The notes under the pieces are model-generated. The model was not told where the DNA came from. It made no database searches and saw nothing but the letters and a program-made list of their open reading frames with translations. Both the position numbers and the translations under genes were made by a program. From contig OZ245920.1 in assembly GCA_965229685.1 (NCBI GenBank), positions 2,542,001 to 2,606,000 of the forward strand: a DNA stretch of 64,000 bases. Reading direction: 5' to 3'. The stretch is from Pacificispira sp033344895 (GTDB lineage: Bacteria > Pseudomonadota > Alphaproteobacteria > UBA8366 > Aestuariispiraceae). This document shows positions 56,985 to 64,000 of the stretch, piece after piece; within the stretch, counting starts at the first letter, position 1, and each line of letters opens with the position of its first letter.

Positions 56985-58616
56985 TCAGGACTCCACCGCC
57001 CGGCCCTTCAGCGGGAACAGGCCCCGCGGCCGTTTCTGGATGAACAGGATGATGAAGACCAGCACCAGAACCTTGGCCAGCACCGCACCGGAGAACGGCT
57101 CCAGGAACTTGTTCGCAATGCCGAGCGAGAACGCCCCTGCCAGAGCGCCCCACAGATTGCCGGCCCCACCGAAGACGACGACCATGAAGCTGTCGACGAT
57201 GTAGCCCTGCCCCAGATTTGGGGAGACATTGTCGATCTGGCTGAGCGCGACCCCGGCGAGGCCCGCGACCCCGGCACCCAGGCCGAAGGTCAGCGCGTCG
57301 ACCATGCCGCTGCGTACGCCCATATCCGATGCCATGGCCCGGTTCTGGGTAACTGCGCGCATCTGCAGACCTATTGCGGTCTTCTTCAGCAACAGCAGCA
57401 ACCCAGCAAAGACCGCCAGGGCGAAGACCAGAATCCAGAGCCTGTTATACGTGATGGTCAGATAACCGAGTTCGAACCCGCCCGTCATCCAGGAGGGGTT
57501 GCCGACCTCCTTGTTTGTCGGACCGAAGATCGACCGCACCGTCTGTTGCAACAGCAGGCTGATTCCCCAGGTCGCCAGCAGTGTTTCCAGTGGCCGACCA
57601 TACAGAAAGCGCACCACGCCCCGCTCGATTGCGATCCCGACCGCGCCGACGATGACGAAGGCCAGCGGGGCCGCGATCAACAGCGAGTAGTCGAAGAGAT
57701 GCGGCGCCGCATTCCGGATCCCGTCCTGCACCACGAATGTCGTATAGGCGCCCAGCATGACCAGTTCACCATGCGCCATGTTGATCACGCCCATCACGCC
57801 GAAGGTGATCGCCAGCCCGATTGCCGCCAGCAGCAGGACGGAACCCAAAGAAAGCCCGTACCAGACATTCTGGCCCAGCGCCCAGAACTGCAGTTCCTTG
57901 TCGATGGCGGCTGCCGCCTTCCCGGCCGCCTCCGCAACCGTCGGGTCCGGATCGCCGGCCACGCCGGACAGAAGGGACATCATGCTGCGCCCGCCACGCG
58001 CCGTCAGCGCCTCGATGGCCGCCAGCCGGTCCGCCGACGGCGCATCGGTATCGTACAGGACGATGGCGGACCGCGCCGCGATCATCACGTCGCGAATATG
58101 GGCCATCTCCTCTGCCTCGATGGCGGCCTCCAGGGCGTCGAGCCCGGATGGATCGCGCTCCTTGAGCAGGGACTGGGCGGCACTGAGCCTTTGTTTCGGA
58201 TCGTCAGACCGCAACGTCAGGGACCCCAGAAGCGCGTCGATCTGGCCGCGCATGGAATTGTTGACGATGATCCGATCGAGCGCGGTCTTGGACAGGGTTT
58301 CCACCTCGTCCCCGGAAACCAGATCGTAGAGTGTGAAAGTGCCGCCCTTGCGCACCGCGCGAAAATAGGCCCCATCGGATTTGCGCCGGTAGAGGTCCCC
58401 TGCCCCCAATGTCTTCAGCAATGGCACGACCATCGGGTCGTCGATGGCGGCGATGGCAGAAACGGCCTTGGCCTTCTGCCTGAAGTTTCGGGTGTCGAGC
58501 TCTTCCAGCAGCGGGCTCAAACGCGGGTCCGTCTGGGCCCAGGCTGTGGCCGTGCCCCCCATGGTCAACCCGAGCCAAAGCCCGGCGAAAAGCATCAGTC
58601 GCAAGGCAGACGCCAT
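56985..58616 (-). CDS. urtB: Urea ABC transporter permease UrtB, with N-terminal periplasmic extension
   Basis: A 543-residue LivH-type permease. A signal peptide (cut after AWAQ) and a helical, HEAT-like exported region (about 40-250) precede the permease core, which starts near WYGLSLGSVLLLAAIGLAI and has FGVMGVINMAHGELVMLGAY. The extension is normal for UrtB but absent from amino-acid LivH. The ATG at 58616 gives the signal peptide. Confidence 0.9.
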   Translation of the reverse strand: MASALRLMLFAGLWLGLTMGGTATAWAQTDPRLSPLLEELDTRNFRQKAKAVSAIAAIDDPMVVPLLKTLGAGDLYRRKSDGAYFRAVRKGGTFTLYDLVSGDEVETLSKTALDRIIVNNSMRGQIDALLGSLTLRSDDPKQRLSAAQSLLKERDPSGLDALEAAIEAEEMAHIRDVMIAARSAIVLYDTDAPSADRLAAIEALTARGGRSMMSLLSGVAGDPDPTVAEAAGKAAAAIDKELQFWALGQNVWYGLSLGSVLLLAAIGLAITFGVMGVINMAHGELVMLGAYTTFVVQDGIRNAAPHLFDYSLLIAAPLAFVIVGAVGIAIERGVVRFLYGRPLETLLATWGISLLLQQTVRSIFGPTNKEVGNPSWMTGGFELGYLTITYNRLWILVFALAVFAGLLLLLKKTAIGLQMRAVTQNRAMASDMGVRSGMVDALTFGLGAGVAGLAGVALSQIDNVSPNLGQGYIVDSFMVVVFGGAGNLWGALAGAFSLGIANKFLEPFSGAVLAKVLVLVFIILFIQKRPRGLFPLKGRAVES

Positions 58617-58680
58617 GTCTTCCTCCGCCGCGCGTGGGCGCACCGTTACGATGTTGATCGGATGAGGTCGGTCGAAGGCA

Positions 58681-58713
58681 GCAGGGGCATGGGCAGGATG
58701 CCCATGCCCCTGC
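58681..58713 (-). terminator. Long perfect hairpin between urtA and urtB
   Basis: GCAGGGGCATGGGCA and TGCCCATGCCCCTGC form a perfect 15-bp stem with a 3-base loop. No clear T-run follows in the leftward direction. It probably stabilises the urtA message or partly stops transcription, so that the abundant binding protein is made in excess of the permease. Confidence 0.7.
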
Positions 58714-58722
58714 AGGAACGAT

Positions 58723-60015
58723 TTACTGGCCCTGCATGCCGCCGCAGGTGCCGGATGCGGTGTTGAAGTTGCCGCAGTTCATTGGCGCCCGCCAATCCGA
58801 GATCAGGTCCTTGGAATCCGGAAGGTAGTCGGACCAGGCATCGCCGACCACAAGCCCGGGCGTCTCGAAGACCGTCGCGAACTGACCGTCGTCCTGAATC
58901 TCGCCGATCAGAACGGGCTTCGTGATGTGGTGGTTCGGCATCATTGCTGAGTAGCCGCCGGTCAGATTTGGAACCGCGACGCCGACGATGGAATCGATCA
59001 CCGCGTCCGGCGCCGTCGTACCGGCCTTCTCGACTGCCTTGACCCACATGTTGAAGCCGATGTAATGCGCTTCCATAGGATCGTTGGTCACGCGGTCTTC
59101 GTCGCCGATGAAGCTGTGCCAGGCCTCGATGAACTCTGCATTCTCCGGCGTATCGACCGACATGAAGTAGTTCCACGCGGCCAGATGTCCAACCAGCGGC
59201 CCGGTGTCGATCCCCGCTAGTTCCTCTTCGCCGACCGAGAAGGCGACGACAGGGATGTCGGAAGCCTCAATGCCCTGGTTCGCCAGTTCCTTGTAGAACG
59301 GCACGTTGGCGTCGCCGTTGATCGTGGAGACGACGGCGGTCTTCTTGCCGGCCGACCCGAAGGCCTTGATATCGGCGACGATGGTCTGCCAATCGGAATG
59401 ACCGAACGGCGTGTAGTTGATCATGATGTCTTCTTCGGCGACGCCACGGTCCTTCAGATAGGTCTCAAGGATCTTGTTGGTCGTCCGCGGATAGACATAG
59501 TCCGTGCCGGCCAGAACCCAGCGCTCCACACCCTCGACCTCGGCCAGATAATCGACGGCTGGAATGGCCTGCTGGTTCGGGGCCGCGCCGGTATAGAACA
59601 CGTTGCGCTGGCTCTCTTCCCCTTCGTACTGCACCGGGTAGAACAGCAGCGAGTTCAGTTCCTCGAAGACCGGCAGGACCGACTTGCGGCTGACCGACGT
59701 CCAGCAACCGAACACGACATCGACCTTTTCGACCTCGATCAGTTCGCGTGCCTTTTCCGCGAAGAGCGGCCAATCGGAGGCCGGGTCCACGACCACCGCC
59801 TCAAGCTGCTTGCCGAGCACGCCGCCCTTCTTGTTCTGCTCTTCGATGAGCATCAGCATTGCGTCTTTCAGCGTGGTTTCCGAAATCGCCATCGTTCCCG
59901 AGAGCGAATGCAGAACCCCGACCTTGATCGTATCCTGGGCAATGGACGTCCCCATAACGCCCGCATACCCGGCGAGACCGGCAAGTGCGGCCCCCATGAG
60001 TTTCATTGATTTCAT
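58723..60015 (-). CDS. urtA: Urea ABC transporter substrate-binding protein UrtA
   Basis: A 430-residue exported protein (signal peptide cut near SIAQ). It follows the LivJ fold. The TIKVGVLHSLSGTMAISET start, FGCWTSVSRKSVLPVFEE, YPVQYEGEE and GTDYVYPRTTNKI are typical of UrtA. Two cysteines lie near the C-terminus (NCGNFNTASGTCGG). First gene of the leftward urt operon. Confidence 0.93.
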   Translation of the reverse strand: MKSMKLMGAALAGLAGYAGVMGTSIAQDTIKVGVLHSLSGTMAISETTLKDAMLMLIEEQNKKGGVLGKQLEAVVVDPASDWPLFAEKARELIEVEKVDVVFGCWTSVSRKSVLPVFEELNSLLFYPVQYEGEESQRNVFYTGAAPNQQAIPAVDYLAEVEGVERWVLAGTDYVYPRTTNKILETYLKDRGVAEEDIMINYTPFGHSDWQTIVADIKAFGSAGKKTAVVSTINGDANVPFYKELANQGIEASDIPVVAFSVGEEELAGIDTGPLVGHLAAWNYFMSVDTPENAEFIEAWHSFIGDEDRVTNDPMEAHYIGFNMWVKAVEKAGTTAPDAVIDSIVGVAVPNLTGGYSAMMPNHHITKPVLIGEIQDDGQFATVFETPGLVVGDAWSDYLPDSKDLISDWRAPMNCGNFNTASGTCGGMQGQ

Positions 60016-60393
60016 CGCTGTCCCCTGTTCGAAATGCGGCCCGTTTCGAGCCAATATTGCAACCGCGATACCGCAGCGCAGCATTTCTCCGCAAGTTCCA
60101 TGCCATCACCAGAATCTGTCGGAAAATCCTGTTTAACTATATGATTTATAATATTTTACCTGATACTCATTCTCTCGAACAACACGAGCTTTCCAACCTC
60201 ACATTCACAAAAATGTCTAATATTTCACCATGATATTTCGCATATGCAGCAAATGGTCTATTTTTAGTCATTTCTTGAAGATTGATCTTTCCTTGCTGGA
60301 TTCCGCTTGTCCATTCGTGGATAGATAGAAACAAACCTACATCCACATAAAAACGAGAACGTCCGATGTGACGTCCCATGCGGGGAGCCCCAA
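60016..60393. other. AT-rich intergenic region upstream of urtA
   Basis: No gene is seen. The stretch from about 60125 to 60365 is much richer in A and T than anything else in the right flank. It is the likely site of the urtA promoter and nitrogen control. I could not identify a clear NtrC or sigma-54 box. Confidence 0.5.
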
Positions 60394-61335
60394 TTGCAGG
60401 CCGAGTTTCAAGCTTCTGCCGAGCATCAGGCAAATCAGTACCGGAACGGATTCGCGATGACCCTGCTCGGTGTCCTGCTGATCACGCCGGACGCCCTGAT
60501 CGTGCGCCTGATCGATGCCGATGCCTGGACCATGGTGTTCTGGCGCGGCGTCCTGGTCCCGACGACGTTTCTTGGCTTTCTGACGTTACGCTACGGGCCA
60601 TCCATGATCCGGGACAGTCTGAAGGTCGGCGGCCTGGCCGGCATCGGCGTTGCCTGCTGTTACACCGGCACGACATTCGGCTTCATGGGCGCGCTGCACC
60701 ATACCAGCACCGCAAACACCCTGGTGATCCTGGCTGCGTCCCCCTTCTTCGCGGCGCTGCTGTCCCGGCTGATCCTGAAGGAGCGTACGCCGCCGCAGAC
60801 CTGGGCTGCGATCGTTGTCGGCTTCATCGGTATATCGATCGTGATGTCGGAGGGCCTGAACGGCCACAGCGCCGGGGGGCACGGCAGTCAGCCGAGCCTG
60901 CAGGGCGATGCAATGGCGCTCTTCGCAGCGCTCATGCTGGCGTCCAGCTTCGTTCTGATCCGGCGCCGCAAACAGGTGAACATGGTTCCGGCGACCGCGG
61001 TCGGGGGCTATCTTGCAGCCCTTCTGGCCCTGCCATTTGCCAGCCCTCTGGCCCTGGACCACAACCAGGCGGCCCTGATCGCCTTTCTCGGGCTCTTCCT
61101 GCTGCCGATCTGTTTCGGACTGATTGCCCTGGGGCCGCGCCGCCTTCCCGCGGCGGAGGTCAGCCTGCTGTTGCTCCTGGAAACCATTATCGGGCCGATC
61201 TGGGTCTGGGCTATCCTCGACGAAACGCCAGGGCTCTATGCCCTGATCGGCGGCGCGGTGGTTCTGGGATCCCTGTCGGCCCATGCGGTATGGCGGCTCA
61301 AAAGGCGGCCGGTCGCGCCACCAGACCCCGCTTAG
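60394..61335 (+). CDS. EamA/DMT-family transporter
   Basis: A 313-residue inner-membrane protein with ten helices in two EamA halves (about 20-150 and 165-300), with FWRGVLVPTTFLGFL and ETIIGPIWVWAILDETPG, the usual ends of each half. Substrate unknown. The start is probably the TTG at 60394; an in-frame ATG further in (60457) is an alternative. Confidence 0.8.
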   Translation: MQAEFQASAEHQANQYRNGFAMTLLGVLLITPDALIVRLIDADAWTMVFWRGVLVPTTFLGFLTLRYGPSMIRDSLKVGGLAGIGVACCYTGTTFGFMGALHHTSTANTLVILAASPFFAALLSRLILKERTPPQTWAAIVVGFIGISIVMSEGLNGHSAGGHGSQPSLQGDAMALFAALMLASSFVLIRRRKQVNMVPATAVGGYLAALLALPFASPLALDHNQAALIAFLGLFLLPICFGLIALGPRRLPAAEVSLLLLLETIIGPIWVWAILDETPGLYALIGGAVVLGSLSAHAVWRLKRRPVAPPDPA

Positions 61336-62669
61336 GCGGCGGCCTCGATCGCAGCCGCAATCCGGGCAATCACCTGGTCGATCAGGGCGGGATCGTCCGC
61401 CTCCGCCATCACCCGGATCACCGGCTCGGTACCGGAGGGTCGTATCACGAGCCGACCGTTTCCGTTGAGCGTGCTTTCCGCCTCTTCGATCGCACGCTTG
61501 ACCGGTGCGGCGTCCAGCGGCTTTCCGCCGGAATACCGGACATTGTGCAGTTTCTGCGGGACCGGCGAGAATACCCGGCTGAGGGCACTCATCGGCTTGC
61601 CCTGGCGAGCCGCGACGGCCAATACCTGCAGCGCGGCAATCAGCCCGTCGCCGGTCGTGGCATAGTCGCTGAGGACGATGTGACCTGACTGCTCGCCCCC
61701 CAGATTGCAGGATTGCGCGCGCATCGCATCGACGACATAGCGATCCCCGACCTTGGTGCGTACGAGGCCGATCTCCCGACCGGCAAGAAAGCGCTCGAAC
61801 CCCAGATTGGACATCACCGTGGCAACGACATCGCCACGCAACAATCCGGAGGCATTCCAGGAATCCGCGATCAACGCCATCAGTTGATCGCCATCCACAA
61901 CGCGGCCGTTTTCGTCACAGACGATTAGGCGATCCGCATCGCCGTCCAGCGCCAGACCGATATCCGCCCCATGCGCCATCACGGATTCACACATTGCCGT
62001 CGGCGATGTCGCCCCACAGTGTGCATTGATGTTCTTGCCGTTCGGGCTCACGGCGATGGGAACAACCGTGGCCCCCAGTTCCCGCAACACGATCGGTGCA
62101 ACCTTATAGGCCGCACCATGGGCGCAATCGACGACGATCTTGATGCCTTCCAGGCTCAGTTCTTCCGGAAAGGTCCGCTTCACGGCCTCGATATAACGTC
62201 CGGCCGCGTCGTCGATCCGGGTCGCACGGCCGATATCCTCCGGCGCGGCACGATCCTCCACGCCCTCGTCCATCAGGCGTTCGATCTCGATCTCGGTTTC
62301 GTCGGACAATTTGTAGCCATCGGGCCCGAACAGCTTGATGCCGTTATCCCGGTAGGGGTTGTGCGAGGCGGATATCATCACACCGACATCGGCGCGCATC
62401 GACCGGGTCAGCATCGCGACCGCCGGCGTCGGCAACGGCCCCAGCAGCATCACGTCCATACCCATGGCGCTGAACCCTGCCGTCAGGGCATTTTCCAGCA
62501 TATAGCCAGAAAGCCGCGTATCCTTGCCGATGACGACGCGATGGCGATGCCCCCCGCGCCGAAAATGCGCCCCCGCCGCCAGGGCAAGACGCAAAACCGT
62601 GTCGACCTCGATGGGTGCGCTGTTCGCCGTGCCGCGAATTCCATCTGTCCCGAAATACCGGCGAGACAT
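61332..62669 (-). CDS. glmM: Phosphoglucosamine mutase GlmM
   Basis: A 445-residue enzyme that turns glucosamine-6-phosphate into glucosamine-1-phosphate for cell-wall precursors. It has MSRRYFGTDGIRG at the start, the phosphoserine loop MISASHNPYRDNG (Ser102), the metal loop DGDADR and the phosphate loop RPSGTEPVIRVMAE. The ATG at 62669 is chosen since GGAG lies 6 bases upstream. Confidence 0.95.
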   Translation of the reverse strand: MSRRYFGTDGIRGTANSAPIEVDTVLRLALAAGAHFRRGGHRHRVVIGKDTRLSGYMLENALTAGFSAMGMDVMLLGPLPTPAVAMLTRSMRADVGVMISASHNPYRDNGIKLFGPDGYKLSDETEIEIERLMDEGVEDRAAPEDIGRATRIDDAAGRYIEAVKRTFPEELSLEGIKIVVDCAHGAAYKVAPIVLRELGATVVPIAVSPNGKNINAHCGATSPTAMCESVMAHGADIGLALDGDADRLIVCDENGRVVDGDQLMALIADSWNASGLLRGDVVATVMSNLGFERFLAGREIGLVRTKVGDRYVVDAMRAQSCNLGGEQSGHIVLSDYATTGDGLIAALQVLAVAARQGKPMSALSRVFSPVPQKLHNVRYSGGKPLDAAPVKRAIEEAESTLNGNGRLVIRPSGTEPVIRVMAEADDPALIDQVIARIAAAIEAAA

Positions 62670-62800
62670 TCCAAACTCCATACTGCAATGAGGTCCTATC
62701 TATGCGGCGAAGTCCCGGCAGAAGCAAGGTTTGAACGCTTGCTCCACAGGGTGTAAGCGGGCCATTCTTCGCGGCAGGCGGAGTTGTATCGGGGGCCAGC

Positions 62801-63787
62801 ATGACCAATGAAGATGACGGGACGACGGGTGTGCCGGTCCTGTCGGTCGTCATTCCAATGTATAACGAGGAAGATGGACTGTCCGTCCTTCTGGACCGCC
62901 TATGCCCTGTTCTGGATGCATTGGGAGAGTCATACGAAATCGTCTGCATCGACGACGGCAGCCGGGACGGCACCTTGGCGGCACTCAAAGCCGCGCAGGA
63001 GCGGGTACCTCAGATTGTTGCCGTGGAACTGTCCCGCAACTTCGGAAAGGAATCGGCCCTCAGCGCCGGTCTTGATCTTGCGCGGGGACAGGCCGTGATC
63101 CCATTCGACGCCGACCTGCAGGACCCGCCCGACCTTATCCCTGCCCTCGTCGCGAAGTGGCGCGAGGGGTTCGATGTCGTCCTGGCCCGGCGCGAAAACC
63201 GAAAGGCGGAGGGACACCTGAAACGGTTTACGGCCTGGGCGTTCTATCGCACACACAACGTCCTAGCCGAACATCCGATCCCGAACAATGTCGGCGATTT
63301 TCGCCTCATGGACCGCCGGGTCGTCGATGTCCTGAAGCAACTGCCGGAAAGGCGCCGCTTCATGAAGGGCCTTTTCGCCTGGGTCGGGTTCAAGACCGCC
63401 ACCATCGACTTCGAACGGGCCGCCCGGGCCGCCGGCGACACGAAATGGAACTACTGGAAGCTATGGAACTTCGCACTTGAGGGGATTACCTCCTTCTCCA
63501 GCCTGCCGCTGCGCTTCTGGTCCTATGTCGGCGCGGCGGTGGCGGCGATCTCCTTTCTTTACGCCGCCTTCATTGTTCTGTTCACCCTGTTCGCGGGCAT
63601 AGACGTGCCGGGTTATGCCTCGCTGCTGGTGATTGTCCTGTTCCTCGGCGGACTCCAGCTACTGTCACTGGGCCTGTTGGGTGAGTATGTCGGCCGCATC
63701 TATGCCGAGGTCAAAGGAAGGCCGCTGTACGTTTTACGGCGGGTTCATCGCAGCGACGATGCGGAGAACAGGTCGTCAGATGCCTAG
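62801..63787 (+). CDS. GT2 polyprenyl-phosphate glycosyltransferase (GtrB/ArnC type)
   Basis: A 328-residue protein. The GT2 domain (about 10-220) has VVIPMYNEEDGLSVLLDRL, the metal DxD region PFDADLQDPPDLIPAL and the acceptor loop RRFMKGLFAWVGF. Two C-terminal helices (about 235-295) anchor it in the membrane. It probably moves a sugar to undecaprenyl phosphate for use by a periplasmic transferase. The following gene starts 8 bases before its stop. Confidence 0.87.
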   Translation: MTNEDDGTTGVPVLSVVIPMYNEEDGLSVLLDRLCPVLDALGESYEIVCIDDGSRDGTLAALKAAQERVPQIVAVELSRNFGKESALSAGLDLARGQAVIPFDADLQDPPDLIPALVAKWREGFDVVLARRENRKAEGHLKRFTAWAFYRTHNVLAEHPIPNNVGDFRLMDRRVVDVLKQLPERRRFMKGLFAWVGFKTATIDFERAARAAGDTKWNYWKLWNFALEGITSFSSLPLRFWSYVGAAVAAISFLYAAFIVLFTLFAGIDVPGYASLLVIVLFLGGLQLLSLGLLGEYVGRIYAEVKGRPLYVLRRVHRSDDAENRSSDA

Positions 63788-64000
63788 TCTTCCCCGTTTA
63801 AGCGCGACTGCGTGGTTCTGGATTGCAATCGGCGGCATCATCGCCATACGGATCGTCGCGGTGGCGTTCTATCCGGCGACCGGGTTTCCCGACCGGTTCG
63901 GCTATCTGGCCTACGCCGAGACGATCCTGACCGGGACCGAGTGGCTGCACCAAGCCTATGACGGGTCCCCGCTGCCGGGGACCGCGTTCCGGGCGCCCGG
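63780..64000 (+). CDS. Membrane protein, probably a GT-C glycosyltransferase, cut by the window end
   Basis: The first 73 codons are present. A first hydrophobic helix (about residues 10-30) is followed by a periplasmic loop with DRFGYLAYAETILTG, reminiscent of the acidic first loop of GT39/ArnT-like dolichyl- or undecaprenyl-sugar transferases. Its start overlaps the GT2 stop by 8 bases, so it most likely uses the lipid-linked sugar that the GT2 enzyme makes. Confidence 0.6.
   Translation, partial: MPSLPRLSATAWFWIAIGGIIAIRIVAVAFYPATGFPDRFGYLAYAETILTGTEWLHQAYDGSPLPGTAFRAP

Noticed and set aside
56901..58766. A 621-codon plus-strand frame opposite urtB and part of urtC
   Set aside because: No ribosome site, rich in Gln/His/Arg as expected of a shadow, while urtB and urtC are complete on the other strand.

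Overview
The window reads as chromosome of a GC-rich alphaproteobacterium, most likely of the Rhodospirillales. The evidence is indirect: paired PAS-domain proteins with CtrA-like TTAA-N7-TTAA boxes, a DUF2325 protein behind a Mur/Fur-type box, adjacent clpS and clpA, and an urtABCDE urea transporter. No rRNA, tRNA or CRISPR array was seen.

Left flank (1-4.87 kb). The start of a copper P-type ATPase diverges from cueR, and cueR overlaps a cytochrome c gene. A ThDP enzyme of the acetolactate synthase type and two exported proteins of unknown role follow.

Accessory island (about 4.87-31.5 kb). This part has lower and patchier GC. It carries scattered copies of one degenerate intergenic repeat, with partial copies at both edges, and an integrase. 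It holds: (a) a MerR-type regulator divergent from a glutaredoxin-MauE fusion, a CcdA-like protein and an MFS transporter; (b) small secreted proteins and an ABC exporter membrane domain without its ATPase; (c) a CadR/ZntR-like regulator with a cation transporter; (d) a long leftward copper and periplasmic-thiol cluster (CcdA, two SCO proteins, PCuAC, TlpA and DsbE thioredoxins, DUF411, multicopper oxidase, Met-rich peptides); (e) merR/merTPFA for mercury; (f) a CPBP protease, an integrase and an orphan VapB antitoxin; (g) a TetR-regulated N-methylproline demethylase with a proline-racemase-family enzyme; (h) AT-rich genes of unknown function and a possible truncated gene at the right edge. 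With cueR there are four MerR-family regulators in the first 21 kb. Each faces a promoter with an over-long 19-20 bp spacer and a central inverted repeat.

Right flank (31.6-64 kb). This is ordinary chromosome: a GFA protein, a YqaA-like membrane protein, a DUF2325 pair, a PAS / histidine kinase / PAS locus, clpA and clpS, marC, rpmE, an hsp20 with a sigma-32 promoter, TetR, a methyltransferase, a TPR-CHAT lipoprotein, GST, a TIGR03084 protein, an MFS transporter, a tartrate/D-malate dehydrogenase, a caspase-domain protein, rpsD, urtEDCBA, an EamA transporter, glmM, and a GT2 glycosyltransferase leading into a membrane protein cut by the window end.

The best candidate for an undescribed system is the MerR / Grx-MauE / CcdA-like / MFS module at 4.9-8.2 kb. 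Its operator is of the classic mercury type, but its regulator lacks one of the three mercury-binding cysteines. Next is the PAS-kinase-PAS locus, whose three transcription units share one palindrome. All functions are inferred from reading the sequence; no searches were run.
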